From positions 744,001 to 808,000 of the forward strand of contig NZ_CP024955.1 of NCBI RefSeq assembly GCF_002804065.1: 64,000 bases of DNA, in the 5' to 3' direction. Position numbers and translations under genes: made by a program. Position 1 is the first letter of the stretch. Each line of letters starts with the position of its first letter. The notes beneath the pieces were generated by a model that saw nothing but the letters and a program-made list of their open reading frames with translations, did no database searches and was not told where the DNA came from. Shown here piece by piece: positions 25,704 to 34,977 of the stretch. This stretch comes from Kyrpidia spormannii (lineage in GTDB: Bacteria > Bacillota > Bacilli > Kyrpidiales > Kyrpidiaceae).

Positions 25704-27596
25704 ATGGGGATTCTCCAACTCATTGAGGATTTTCACGAAGAGGAGCAGCGGCTGAATTGGGAGGGGTCTTTTGCCGAGTACCTGGAGCTCGTGGAAAAGA
25801 ACCCGCATCTGGCTCAAACCGCCCACGCCCGGATTTACAACATGATTGTAGATGCCGGGGTGGAGAAGGAGGAGGGGCGCACCCGGTACCACTTTTTTGA
25901 CCGGGAACTGTTCGGACTGGAAGAGACCATCGAACGTCTGGTGGAGGAATATTTTCATTCCGCCGCCAGGCGCCTGGACGTCCGCAAACGGGTGCTTCTT
26001 CTCATGGGGCCGGTGAGTGGGGGCAAATCCACCATCGTGACTCTCCTCAAACGCGGCCTGGAGGCGTACACCCGCACCGATCGCGGCGCCGTGTACGCCA
26101 TCAAGGACTGTCCCATGCACGAAGACCCGTTGCATCTGGTGCCCGATTCCTTGCGCCCGCAGTTCGAGCGGGAGTTCGGCATCCGGGTGGAGGGGCACCT
26201 GTGTCCGGTGTGCCGCCTGAATCTCCGGGAGCGGTACGGCGGCCGGGTGGATCAGGTCCGGGTCAAGCGGGTGCTATTTTCCGAAGACGATCGGGTGGGG
26301 ATCGGAACCTTCAGCCCCTCGGACCCCAAGAGCCAAGATATCGCCGATTTGACCGGAAGCATCGATTTTTCCACCATTGCGGAGTACGGGTCGGAGTCGG
26401 ACCCCCGGGCCTATCGGTTCGACGGGGAGCTGAACAAGGCGAACCGTGGGCTCATGGAATTCCAGGAAATGCTCAAATGCGATGAAAAATTCCTCTGGAA
26501 CTTGTTGTCCCTCACCCAGGAAGGAAATTTCAAAGCTGGGCGCTTCGCCCTCATTTCAGCCGACGAATTGATCGTGGCCCACACCAACGAGACCGAGTAC
26601 CGGTCCTTTATCAACAACAAAAAGAACGAGGCGCTCCACTCCCGCATCATTGTCATGCCGGTGCCCTATAACCTCAAAGTCGGCGCCGAAGTGAAGATTT
26701 ATGAGAAATTGATCGAACAAAGCGACGTCAAGGGCGTCCACATCGCCCCTTATGCGCTTCGGGCGGCCGCCATGTTTTCGGTGCTGACCCGTTTGAAGGA
26801 AACGAGCAAACCCATCAGCTTGGTGGAAAAAATGCGGCTGTACGACGGGGAAGATGTGGAAGGGTACAGCGAGGCGGACGTGAAAGAGCTCAAACAGGAG
26901 CATCCCGATGAGGGCATGAGCGGCATCGATCCCCGGTACGTGATCAACCGCATCTCCAGCGCCCTGATTCGCCAGGAGACTTCCTGCATCAACGCCTTGC
27001 ACGTGCTTCGGGCGCTCAAAGAAGGTCTGGACACCCACCCGAGCATTTCTAAAGAGGACCGGGAGCGTTACCTGCACCTGTTGTCCCTGGCCCGGAAAGA
27101 GTACGATGAAATGGCCAAAAACGAGGTCCAAAAGGCCTTCGTTTATTCCTTTGAGGAGCAGGCGAAGGTGTTGCTGAACAACTATCTCGACCACATCGAA
27201 GCCTATTGTCACCTCAAAAAGCTCGTGGATCCCCTGACCGGTGAAGAAGTGGAACCCGATGAGAACTTGATGCGTTCCATCGAGGAGCAGATCGGGGTGT
27301 CGGAAACGGCGAAAAAACCTTTCCGGGAAGAAATTCTCATTCGGATTTCCAGCTATGCCCGAAAGGGCAAGACCTTTGATTACCGGTCCCACGACCGCCT
27401 CCGGGAAGCGATCGAAAAGAAACTGTTCGCCGACCTGAAAGATGTTATCAAAATCACCACCACCAGTGCGGTGCCGGATGAGCAGCAACTCAAGAGGATC
27501 AACGAGGTCACCCGCCGGCTGATCGACGAACACGGATATTGCCCGGTGTGTGCGAATGAACTTCTCCGCTACACCGGAAGTCTGCTGAATCGCTAG
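25704..27596 (+). CDS. prkA: PrkA-family serine protein kinase, copy 2
   Basis: 630 aa, co-linear with copy 1 without gaps in the first 170 residues: Walker A GPVSGGKST at 102-110, CPMHE at 136, CPVC at 167-170 and a C-terminal CPVC. The AAA core from VGIGTFSPSDPK to GELNKANRG is identical in both copies, while the N-terminus and the region around 360-450 differ more. ATG with SD GGGGAGG. First gene of the second triad, with yhbH and spoVR directly behind. Two intact copies point to paralogues with separate timing or targets rather than redundancy. Confidence 0.93.
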   Translation: MGILQLIEDFHEEEQRLNWEGSFAEYLELVEKNPHLAQTAHARIYNMIVDAGVEKEEGRTRYHFFDRELFGLEETIERLVEEYFHSAARRLDVRKRVLLLMGPVSGGKSTIVTLLKRGLEAYTRTDRGAVYAIKDCPMHEDPLHLVPDSLRPQFEREFGIRVEGHLCPVCRLNLRERYGGRVDQVRVKRVLFSEDDRVGIGTFSPSDPKSQDIADLTGSIDFSTIAEYGSESDPRAYRFDGELNKANRGLMEFQEMLKCDEKFLWNLLSLTQEGNFKAGRFALISADELIVAHTNETEYRSFINNKKNEALHSRIIVMPVPYNLKVGAEVKIYEKLIEQSDVKGVHIAPYALRAAAMFSVLTRLKETSKPISLVEKMRLYDGEDVEGYSEADVKELKQEHPDEGMSGIDPRYVINRISSALIRQETSCINALHVLRALKEGLDTHPSISKEDRERYLHLLSLARKEYDEMAKNEVQKAFVYSFEEQAKVLLNNYLDHIEAYCHLKKLVDPLTGEEVEPDENLMRSIEEQIGVSETAKKPFREEILIRISSYARKGKTFDYRSHDRLREAIEKKLFADLKDVIKITTTSAVPDEQQLKRINEVTRRLIDEHGYCPVCANELLRYTGSLLNR

Positions 27597-27607
27597 GAGG
27601 CGGGATC

Positions 27608-28765
27608 ATGACGGAACCGTTGTTCATCCTCTCCCAGGAAGATTGGTCTTTGCACCGCAAGGGGTACGATGATCAACGCCGGCATCGGGAGAAGGTCCGG
27701 GAGGCCATTCGCCGGCACTTGTCAGATCTGATCGCCGATGAGAGTATCGTCTTCAGCGATGGTAAACAGGTGATCAAACTGCCCATTCGGACCCTTGATG
27801 AATACCGTTTCCGATTTAATGAAAACAAAGGGAAGCAGGTGGGGGCCGGGAAAGGGAGCAGCCGGGTGGGAGACGTTCTGGGGAAGGCGGGGGATCCAGT
27901 CCAGGCCGGGGGGATGGGCCAAGGGGCCGGGGACGCCCCGGGCATGGACTATTACGAGGCCCAGGTGGAATTGGAAGAGATCGAGGAGATGGTGTTTGCG
28001 GACTGGCGACTGCCAAATCTGCAGAAAAAAGAAGAGGTGCAAAGTTCTGCAGATGGTCTGGCCTGGACGGATGTCCGCCCCAAGGGCCTCACCGGCAACT
28101 TGGATAAGCGCCGTACCTTGCTGACCCACCTGAAACGAAACGGCTTGCGAGGGGACCGGGGGCTGGGCCGCATCCGGGAGGACGATCTGCGCTACAAAGT
28201 CTGGGAAGACCACCCGGCCCCGGACAGCCGGGCGGTGATCTTCGCCTTGATGGATACCTCGGGGTCGATGGGGGAGTTTGAAAAATACGTGGCGCGCACG
28301 CTGTTTTTCTGGATGACCCGGTTCTTGCGCCGGCAGTACAGCCACGTGGCCATCGAGTTTATCGCCCACCACACCGAGGCCAAACGGGTGACTGAGGAAG
28401 AATTTTTTACCCGGGGCGAGAATGGCGGTACCAGTTGTTCCAGCGCTTACCGCCTGGCCTTGGATTTGGTTCGGGAGGAGTACCCGCCGAGTCGATACAA
28501 CATCTACAGCTACCATGTTTCCGACGGGGATAACCTGCCGTCGGACAACGACCCGTGCCTGGCGGGGATCAATGAACTGTTGAACGTCGCCTGCGCCGTG
28601 GGCTTCGCCGAGGTCAATCCGTACAATCGCCCGTCCCTTTTGATCAGCCAGCTGCAACGGCTGCAACACCCCTTTTTCCGCATGGCGCGCATCCGCCAGC
28701 GGGGTGACATCCTCGGGGCACTGAGCGACTTTTTCCGCCCGGACGGCAGGGAGGCGGTTTCATGA
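27608..28765 (+). CDS. yhbH: YhbH/YeaH-family VWA-domain protein (DUF444), copy 2
   Basis: 385 aa. Same architecture as copy 1: WSLHRKG and RHREKVR near the N-terminus, a Gly-rich linker, then the VWA domain with MIDAS motif DTSGSMG, FIAHHTEAKRV, GGTSCSSAY and VSDGDN. It starts 11 bases behind prkA with SD AGGAGGCGGG and shares ATGA with spoVR, so the three are one translation-coupled unit. Divergence from copy 1 is greatest at the N-terminus and at 135-190. Confidence 0.9.
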   Translation: MTEPLFILSQEDWSLHRKGYDDQRRHREKVREAIRRHLSDLIADESIVFSDGKQVIKLPIRTLDEYRFRFNENKGKQVGAGKGSSRVGDVLGKAGDPVQAGGMGQGAGDAPGMDYYEAQVELEEIEEMVFADWRLPNLQKKEEVQSSADGLAWTDVRPKGLTGNLDKRRTLLTHLKRNGLRGDRGLGRIREDDLRYKVWEDHPAPDSRAVIFALMDTSGSMGEFEKYVARTLFFWMTRFLRRQYSHVAIEFIAHHTEAKRVTEEEFFTRGENGGTSCSSAYRLALDLVREEYPPSRYNIYSYHVSDGDNLPSDNDPCLAGINELLNVACAVGFAEVNPYNRPSLLISQLQRLQHPFFRMARIRQRGDILGALSDFFRPDGREAVS

Positions 28766-30156
28766 GTCTTTCGGCCCTGGAGAGGTCTCGTTTGGAGACG
28801 GCCATCGAGCGGATCACCGAGACGGCCCTAAACCTCGGCCTTCAGCCCTTTCCCATGCGGTACGAAATCACCCCGGTGGATGTGCTCTACACCATCGGAG
28901 CCTACGGGATGCCCACGCGGTTTTCCCACTGGAGTTTCGGAAAAGCGTTTTACCGCATGAAAATGCAGTACGATCTCGGCCTGAGCAAGATTTATGAGCT
29001 GGTGATCAACACCAATCCATGTTACGCCTTTCTCCTGGATACCAATACGTTGGTTCAAAATGAGCTGATCGTCGCCCACGTGCTGGGACACAGTGATTTT
29101 TTCAGGAATAACGCGTATTTTCAGCGCACTCCCCGGGATATGGTCGACCGCATGGCCGCGGCGGCAGACCGGATTCGACAATATGAGCGGGAGTTCGGGA
29201 CAGAGGCGGTGGAATCCTTCCTGGATGCGGCCCTGGCGATCCAGGAGCACATCGACCCGTCACATTTTTCAAATCCCGGTCAGGAGAAGGACCTGTCCGA
29301 AGGGACGAAAGGGCCGGGTCCCTACGATGACCTGTGGGCCCTGGACCGGGAGCCGATGGTCGATGAAAAGGAAGAGGCCCTTCGCACCGTGATGCGTCAG
29401 ATCAAGGAAAGAGCAGATGCCCGAAAGCGAGGAAAGCGCCCGGAAAAAGACTTGTTGATGTTTTTGATGGACAACAGCCCCGTCCTTGAGGATTGGCAAC
29501 GGGATGTGCTCACCATCGTCCGCCAGGAGATGCTTTATTTTTGGCCCCAACTGGAGACGAAAATCATCAACGAAGGTTGGGCGACGTTCTGGCATTTGCG
29601 GATCATGCGGGAGTTCGACCTGGATCCCGCAGAGAGCTTCGAGTTCGCCAAACTTCACGCCGGGGTCGTGGCCCCTTCGCCGGTTCAGGTGAACCCCTAC
29701 GCCGTGGGCCTGGCGATCCTGGAGGACATCGACAATCGGCTCGGCCGGGAGGCGCTGTTCGAGGTCCGAGAGATTGAATCCGACCAGAGTCTGCTGCGCA
29801 ACTATCTGACCAAAGAGATCGTCGACCGGCTGGACCTGTACCTTTATCAACGGGTGGGCTCGGAGTACCGGGTGGTGGACAAAGACTGGGAAGCGGTGCG
29901 GGATCGGCTGATAACCGCCCGGAACAACGGAGGGTTTCCGTACATCGTAGTGATGGACGGAGATCATGAGAATCGGGGAGAATTGTACCTGCGCCATGAA
30001 TTCGAAGGCGCGGAATTGGATCTCAAATACGTGGAAAAGACGCTGCCCTATGTCCATGCCTTATGGGGTCGACCGGTCCATTTGGAGACGGTGGTGGACG
30101 GCCTGCGGGTGCAGTTCACGTGTCAAGAGGACAGAGTCACCCGCAGGTTTCTCTAA
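28762..30156 (+). CDS. spoVR: SpoVR-family protein, copy 2
   Basis: 464 aa, close to the B. subtilis length. Family blocks PFPMRYEI, GAYGMPTRFSHWSFGKAF, DTNTLVQNELIVAHVLGHSDFF, WPQLETKIINEGWATFWH and LLRNYLTKE are all present. In contrast to copy 1 it keeps a long charged linker (about 190-240, KERADARKRGKRPEKD). Only 11 bases separate its stop from that of the convergent rsmF gene, and no clear terminator is visible there. Confidence 0.92.
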   Translation: MSLSALERSRLETAIERITETALNLGLQPFPMRYEITPVDVLYTIGAYGMPTRFSHWSFGKAFYRMKMQYDLGLSKIYELVINTNPCYAFLLDTNTLVQNELIVAHVLGHSDFFRNNAYFQRTPRDMVDRMAAAADRIRQYEREFGTEAVESFLDAALAIQEHIDPSHFSNPGQEKDLSEGTKGPGPYDDLWALDREPMVDEKEEALRTVMRQIKERADARKRGKRPEKDLLMFLMDNSPVLEDWQRDVLTIVRQEMLYFWPQLETKIINEGWATFWHLRIMREFDLDPAESFEFAKLHAGVVAPSPVQVNPYAVGLAILEDIDNRLGREALFEVREIESDQSLLRNYLTKEIVDRLDLYLYQRVGSEYRVVDKDWEAVRDRLITARNNGGFPYIVVMDGDHENRGELYLRHEFEGAELDLKYVEKTLPYVHALWGRPVHLETVVDGLRVQFTCQEDRVTRRFL

Positions 30157-30167
30157 ACGGGTGGCGG

Positions 30168-31643
30168 CTAAAGGCTGCCCGATTGTCCGTCGGCTCCGCC
30201 GTCCTCTGGGTCGTCCAATTCCCGGTCGGTGCTGAGGTCGCGGCGCAGGCCCTTCGGATAATGATTCTTCAGTTGGCCGGCGGAGATTTTGCCCCATCCC
30301 AAAGGGAAGCCGTCCACTCCCACCCGTACCCATCCCGGCTCTGCGCCGGGTGGGGCGGGCAGAGAGCGGCCTTTCAGCCACTCGACCACCTCCGGGGTGT
30401 TCGCGGGCCAGGTGATGGCCCGGGGGGACTCTTCAAAGGGAAGGGACATGGCCAGACTGTGGGCGGGGAGAAAGGTGGCGCCCCGAACCGCCCCCCAGGC
30501 TACGCCCTTGGCCATGATGCGCACACCGTCCAAACTGCCCAGACGAGGCAAATCTTCAGGCAGGGCAATCCAGGTGTCCCCCCGCTGTTCCCACAGGGCC
30601 GGCAGGGAGATTTCCGGCAACTGGCGGCGAATGGCCGCCGCGGCCCGATCGGGAAGCCGGGAAGTCTTCAGACTCCGCCCGATCCGGGGCCCTGTCTGCC
30701 CCCGACCTGCGCCCTGGGGACGGGCGTCTTCGGCCCGCTCCAAGAGTGCGTAAAAATGCCCATCAGCCGGTGTTCGGTGAGGCCATAGGCGACAACACCG
30801 GGACAACTCCTCGTTGCCGTCCGCCCACTCCGGGCGCCCCGGGCTAGAGCCCGGCAACTCGGCGGGGACCAGGTGAAAATCCCTTCGTTCCCGGAGAAAC
30901 CGGGCGATGACCTGTTCATTTTCTTCCGGCGCAAAGGTGCAGGTCGCGTAAAGCAATCGTCCTCCCGGCCGGACGAAATCTGCGGCCACCGAGAGGATAT
31001 GCTGCCCGCGCTCGGCGTTGCGGGTGATCCGCCGGAGGCTCCAGGCCTCGGCCACGGACGGATCTTTGCGAAACATACTCTCTCCGGTGCACGGGGCGTC
31101 GAGGAGCACCCGGTCGAAGAGGCCGGCAAACCGGAGGAGCGCCTCGGGCTGTTCCTGGGTGATGAGAGCGTTCGTGACGCCCAGCCGTTCGAGATTCTGC
31201 GCCAGGACCCGACAGCGCCTCGGGTGTGGCTCATTGGCCACGAGAAGGCCGCGGTTCTCCATCCGGGCGGCGAGATGGGACGATTTTCCTCCCGGTGCCG
31301 CAGCCAGGTCGAGAACCCACTCCCCGGGTTGGGGAGCCAGCAGTACCGCTGCGGCCATGGCGGCCGGTTCTTGGATATAGTAAACCCCGGCATCGTACCA
31401 CGGGTGAAGCCCCGGCCGATCCGGGTGGTGGTACAAGAAGCCTTCCGGAGCCCAGGGAACCGGGGCAAGGGAGAAAGGGGAACGCCTCGCCAGGGCGTCC
31501 GGTCTGGCCCGGAGAGTGTTCACCCTGAGGCCCCGGGATCGGGGCCGGCGCAGGGCTTCAAAAAAATCCTCGGCTTCGGGGCCGAGTAATTCTCGCATGC
31601 GATGGACGAAGAGGTCGGGCAAGGCAACCACAAAGCGTTCCAT
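30168..31643 (-). CDS. RsmF/NSUN-family rRNA m5C methyltransferase
   Basis: 491 aa. Methylates cytosine C5 in rRNA using SAM. Seen are the SAM motif [14 protein letters not shown] (112-125), the two catalytic cysteines in DAPCTGE (Cys185) and [11 protein letters not shown] (Cys235), and a C-terminal PUA-like region with [14 protein letters not shown]. The architecture matches RsmF/YebU. ATG at MERFVVALP has SD AAGGAG; upstream codons in frame run into the divergent ispH promoter. Target base cannot be read from sequence. Confidence 0.88.
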   Translation of the reverse strand: MERFVVALPDLFVHRMRELLGPEAEDFFEALRRPRSRGLRVNTLRARPDALARRSPFSLAPVPWAPEGFLYHHPDRPGLHPWYDAGVYYIQEPAAMAAAVLLAPQPGEWVLDLAAAPGGKSSHLAARMENRGLLVANEPHPRRCRVLAQNLERLGVTNALITQEQPEALLRFAGLFDRVLLDAPCTGESMFRKDPSVAEAWSLRRITRNAERGQHILSVAADFVRPGGRLLYATCTFAPEENEQVIARFLRERRDFHLVPAELPGSSPGRPEWADGNEELSRCCRLWPHRTPADGHFYALLERAEDARPQGAGRGQTGPRIGRSLKTSRLPDRAAAAIRRQLPEISLPALWEQRGDTWIALPEDLPRLGSLDGVRIMAKGVAWGAVRGATFLPAHSLAMSLPFEESPRAITWPANTPEVVEWLKGRSLPAPPGAEPGWVRVGVDGFPLGWGKISAGQLKNHYPKGLRRDLSTDRELDDPEDGGADGQSGSL

Positions 31644-31674
31644 GTCTCGGCTCCTTTTCTCGGCGTGCCGCCGT

Positions 31675-31703
31675 TTGGCCGGATTGGCCGCTTCAACTAT
31701 AAT
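31675..31703 (+). promoter_or_regulatory. Sigma-A promoter of ispH
   Basis: TTGGCC, 17-base spacer, TATAAT, about 60 bases before the GTG start of ispH. Confidence 0.75.
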
Positions 31704-31767
31704 AAGCATATCGAGGCCGGTTCAGGCAAGGCCGGGGATCGGTTGTGGAGGGAGAGGGGGATTCGGG

Positions 31768-32712
31768 GTGGAAGTGGTCAAGATTGCGCCCCGGGGATAC
31801 TGTTACGGCGTGGTCGATGCGATGGTCTTGGCCAAACGGGCGGCGGATGATCCTCACTTGCCCAGGCCGATTTATATTCTCGGCATGATCGTTCATAACC
31901 GCCATGTGGTGGAAGCTTTTGAACGCGAGGGCGTGATGACCCTGGACGGGGGGGATCGCCTGAGCTTATTGGAGAAGATCGACCGGGGAACGGTGGTGTT
32001 TACCGCCCACGGTGTGTCCCCGGAGGTGCGAAAGCGTGCCGTTGAAAAAGGGCTTACGGTGGTGGACGCCACCTGCCCCGATGTGATGCGTACCCACGAA
32101 CTGATCCGGGACCGGGTGGCCAAGGGCTACCAGGTGATTTATATCGGGCGACGGGGGCATCCGGAACCCGAGGGGGCGCTGGGCGTGGCGCCGGGCCGGG
32201 TTCACTTGGTGGAGAATGTCCAGGATATTGAAGAGCTGGATCTGCCTCCGGGTCTTGTGCTGGTGACGAATCAGACCACCATGAGCCAGTGGGACACCCG
32301 GGAGCTGATGGAGCGGGTCAAGGAGCGGTTTCCCCAGGCCGAGGTCAAAAATGAAATTTGCCTGGCCACCCAACTTCGCCAAGAGGCGGTGGCCGAGCAG
32401 GCGAAAGGTTGCGACTTGGTGGTGGTGGTGGGCGACCCCCGAAGCAACAACACGGCGCGATTGGCTCAGGTGGCCGAAGAAATCGCGGGCGTGCCGGCCA
32501 AGCGGGTGGCGGATGTCACCGAGTTGGACATTGCCTGGCTTCGCGGGGTGCGCCGGGTCGGGGTTACCGCTGGGGCATCGACTCCCACCCCCATCACCCG
32601 GGAAGTAATCGCTTTTCTGGAACGGTTTGATGAAAAGGACGACTCCACCTGGGTGCCCGTCCGTACGGTGTCTCCGGACCGCCTGCTCCCAGTGGGGCGA
32701 AGAGAGCCCTGA
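31768..32712 (+). CDS. ispH: 4-hydroxy-3-methylbut-2-enyl diphosphate reductase
   Basis: Last step of the MEP isoprenoid pathway: reduces HMBPP to IPP and DMAPP with a [4Fe-4S] cluster. The 314-aa protein has the three cluster ligands Cys12 (GYCYGV), Cys103 (DATCPDV) and Cys198 (EICLAT), plus conserved His43, His81 (AHGVS), His131 and the TNQTTMS motif. GTG start with SD GGAGGGAGAGG. Single-gene unit ended by a terminator. Confidence 0.95.
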   Translation: MEVVKIAPRGYCYGVVDAMVLAKRAADDPHLPRPIYILGMIVHNRHVVEAFEREGVMTLDGGDRLSLLEKIDRGTVVFTAHGVSPEVRKRAVEKGLTVVDATCPDVMRTHELIRDRVAKGYQVIYIGRRGHPEPEGALGVAPGRVHLVENVQDIEELDLPPGLVLVTNQTTMSQWDTRELMERVKERFPQAEVKNEICLATQLRQEAVAEQAKGCDLVVVVGDPRSNNTARLAQVAEEIAGVPAKRVADVTELDIAWLRGVRRVGVTAGASTPTPITREVIAFLERFDEKDDSTWVPVRTVSPDRLLPVGRREP

Positions 32713-32757
32713 ATTGGAACAGGCGGCAGGAAATTGTCTGACCGAAACTTCATTTAC

Positions 32758-32801
32758 GCCGTCTGGTTTGCTGTGATTTACTATGGCCGGACGGCTTTTT
32801 T
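32758..32801 (+). terminator. Rho-independent terminator of ispH
   Basis: Nine-base stem GCCGTCTGG / CCGGACGGC (one G-U pair) with a 20-base loop, followed by TTTTTT. The remaining bases up to the next gene at 33036 are AT-richer than the surroundings and hold two copies of GAATATATC 78 bases apart (32879 and 32957), but no clear promoter. Confidence 0.8.
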
Positions 32802-33035
32802 CGTTTTGGTGTGAAATCTTATAAGAATATTTACAAAAAATCAATCGGCCAGTCGGCAGGATTTTGGGTTCAAATCGCGAATATATCACCTACCCGAGTG
32901 TTAAGGTCGTTTCGCCAACCAAAGGTTCTTGCCCCCTAGAGTCGGTGTAATCGTCAGAATATATCGGTTTAATTTGAGCCAACTCCAAACGGCCGTGATT
33001 CGTCGGGTGTCACAGAGGAGGGCATTACGGGAAGG

Positions 33036-33455
33036 ATGGCAGCTTCCCAGCCAGGGGGAGTGGGACAGGTGAGGTGTTGGGCCGACATCCGGGGAGACAT
33101 TGTCGTGTTCACCCTCGAGGAAGCGTTTTCCGGTCAAGTGCAGCCTCGCCCGCCGGTGTCTCCCGAGGTGTCGAGAGCGATGCCCGGGCGTTCGGGGGTG
33201 CTCATTCATGCAGTGGGTGGAGTGGGCTTGAACCAGATCGGGGGATGTATCGATGTCCTCAATATTCACGCATACGTGAAACAGATCGACGCACCCCGGC
33301 TGGCCTACGTGGCCACCGATGTGCGGCAGTTAACGGCGTTTATGCGGGTGGCCAAAGCTTGGGGGCTTCACGGGCGAGCGAGCTACTTCAATCATATGGC
33401 GGACGCCTTGGAGTATCTGGGTTGTGCGTCTGTCCGCGCGGTGATGACCGCATAA
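33036..33455 (+). CDS. Unrecognised 139-aa protein, faint STAS-like C-terminal half
   Basis: I do not recognise this gene. The N-terminal 50 residues hold two short strands (IVVFTLEEAF), Pro-rich PRPPVSPEV and a VLIHAVGGVGLNQIGG segment. The C-terminal part (RLAYVATDVRQLTAFMRVAKAWGLHGRASYFNHMADALEYLGC) has the strand-helix-strand-helix rhythm of STAS domains of the SpoIIAA type, but without the conserved phospho-serine region. There is no signal peptide or membrane helix. The ATG has only a weak SD (GGGAAGG directly upstream; GAGGAGG further off). Codon use is like its neighbours. It stands alone between ispH and the convergent queC. Confidence 0.55.
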   Translation: MAASQPGGVGQVRCWADIRGDIVVFTLEEAFSGQVQPRPPVSPEVSRAMPGRSGVLIHAVGGVGLNQIGGCIDVLNIHAYVKQIDAPRLAYVATDVRQLTAFMRVAKAWGLHGRASYFNHMADALEYLGCASVRAVMTA

Positions 33456-33481
33456 GACGCCTGGGTTTGGTCGGGCCGCCC

Positions 33482-34318
33482 TCAGTTGGGGCGGCCCGCT
33501 TGCCATGCAATGGGAACGGCGTACGGGATCGGGTCGACGAGGCCGGCCTCCCGGAATCCCTGGATGCGGAGCCGGCAGGAGTCGCATACTCCGCAGGCGG
33601 GAACCGTTCCCTGATAGCAGGAATGGGTCAAAGCGTAGGGCGCTCCCAGCTGGGATCCCCAGCGGATAATCTCGGCCTTGGTGAGATGTACCAGGGGAGC
33701 CTTGAGGCGGATCCCGGCGCCCTCGCTTCCGGCGACGGTGCCCGTATCGATGACTCGTTGGAACGCCTGGAGAAACTCCGGCCGGCAGTCGGGGTAACCT
33801 GAGTAATCCAAGGCATTGACACCGATGAAGATGGCCCGGGCGTCTATCCTCTCGGCGAAGGAAAGGGCCAGGCTGAGAAAGACGGTATTCCGCCCCGGCA
33901 CGTAGGTGGAGGGGACGCCGGTTCCGATTTCCTCCAGGCTGCGACCGACGGGGATCGATTGATCCGGGTCGGTCAAGGAAGAACCGCGGATAAAGTTTCC
34001 CAGGTCGACCACCCGGTGGCGATCGCCCACGCGGTAGTGGGCAGCCACCTGTTTTGCGGATTCCAGTTCCACCGCGTGTTTCTGCCCGTAAGAAAAGGTG
34101 ATGGGATAAAGTTCATACCCTTCGTGGTCGGCGATGGCCATACAGGTTGTCGAGTCCAACCCCCCCGATAAAATCACCACCGCCCGGGGGGCCCTATGTT
34201 CCAAACCGAGGTTTGTCGGCTCCTGCCACGGTGCCCACGAAGGGCTTTGCGGCTCCACCTCCGGGGAAAAAGCGGGGCGGCCGGTCGCCGGTCGGGTTTC
34301 TCCTTCTCTTTCTCCCAT
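33482..34318 (-). CDS. queC: 7-cyano-7-deazaguanine synthase
   Basis: Converts 7-carboxy-7-deazaguanine to preQ0 with ATP and ammonia, on the route to queuosine. The 278-aa protein has the PP-loop SGGLDSTTC (51-59), SYGQKHAVEL, YVPGRNTVFLSLA, GVNALDYSGYPDCRPEF and the C-terminal zinc site CYQG...CGVCDSCRLR. An unusual Pro/Glu-rich stretch of about 44 residues precedes the PP-loop; QueC normally starts there. The ATG at MGEREGE has a G-rich SD; no better internal start was found. It follows queE, in the order queD-queE-queC. Confidence 0.93.
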   Translation of the reverse strand: MGEREGETRPATGRPAFSPEVEPQSPSWAPWQEPTNLGLEHRAPRAVVILSGGLDSTTCMAIADHEGYELYPITFSYGQKHAVELESAKQVAAHYRVGDRHRVVDLGNFIRGSSLTDPDQSIPVGRSLEEIGTGVPSTYVPGRNTVFLSLALSFAERIDARAIFIGVNALDYSGYPDCRPEFLQAFQRVIDTGTVAGSEGAGIRLKAPLVHLTKAEIIRWGSQLGAPYALTHSCYQGTVPACGVCDSCRLRIQGFREAGLVDPIPYAVPIAWQAGRPN

Positions 34319-34320
34319 GG

Positions 34321-34977
34321 TTATACCCCCCTCTTTCCGGGTTCCCACAGCCACTTGTGCAGTTGTACTTGTAGTCTGACATCCCACTCATCTTGGAGAA
34401 TCCACTCCGCCAGGGTACGAGGCTCCAACACGCCGTACACGGGGCTGAACAACAGCCGATACCCCCGCTCCGGGCTGATTTCGTACCGGCGGATGATCTC
34501 TTTTGACCAGAGATAATCCTCTTCGTTGCCCACCACAAACTTGATTTCGTCCCGCTCGGGGACAACTCGTTTCAAATTGTCGAAATCCATGTAGGTGTGC
34601 ATGTCTGAGGAAGGCACTTTGATGTCAAGGACGAACCGTTGTTTTGGCCGCAGTTTCACCCGCTCGATATCGATGGAACCGTCGGTCTCGATCGACACCT
34701 CGTAATTATTTCCTCCGAGCAGATCCAAAAGTTGTTGCAATTCTTCCCGAGGTTGAATCAGCGGTTCGCCGCCTGTCAAACACACCCGACGAACGCCGTA
34801 TTCTTCAATCCGCCGGAAAATCTCTTCGGGGGTCGTCCGAGTGCCCTCAAAATAGGCGTAGGTGGTGTCACAGTACGAACAGCGGAGATTGCATCCCGTG
34901 AAGCGCACAAACACCGTGGGCAGCCCCATGGAGGAGGATTCGCCTTGAATGGAGAAAAAGAGTTCATTCAGTTTCAC
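34321..34977 (-). CDS. queE: 7-carboxy-7-deazaguanine synthase (radical SAM)
   Basis: Ring-contracts 6-carboxytetrahydropterin to 7-carboxy-7-deazaguanine. Radical SAM motif CNLRCSYC (Cys29, Cys33, Cys36) in the 218-aa reading, preceded by the typical start MKLNELFFSIQGES and followed by CLTGGEPL. I chose the GTG at 34977 because it gives the family N-terminus and a 14-base overlap with queD; an ATG at 35010 would add eleven residues (MPKYKGRISSD). SD GGGAGG is shared by both readings. The stop lies two bases from the queC start. Confidence 0.93.
   Translation of the reverse strand: MKLNELFFSIQGESSSMGLPTVFVRFTGCNLRCSYCDTTYAYFEGTRTTPEEIFRRIEEYGVRRVCLTGGEPLIQPREELQQLLDLLGGNNYEVSIETDGSIDIERVKLRPKQRFVLDIKVPSSDMHTYMDFDNLKRVVPERDEIKFVVGNEEDYLWSKEIIRRYEISPERGYRLLFSPVYGVLEPRTLAEWILQDEWDVRLQVQLHKWLWEPGKRGV

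Noticed and set aside
23421-26198. A 925-codon minus-strand frame across the response regulator, acyltransferase and prkA copy 2
   Set aside because: It contradicts three genes with clear family motifs, and its translation has no domain-like pattern.
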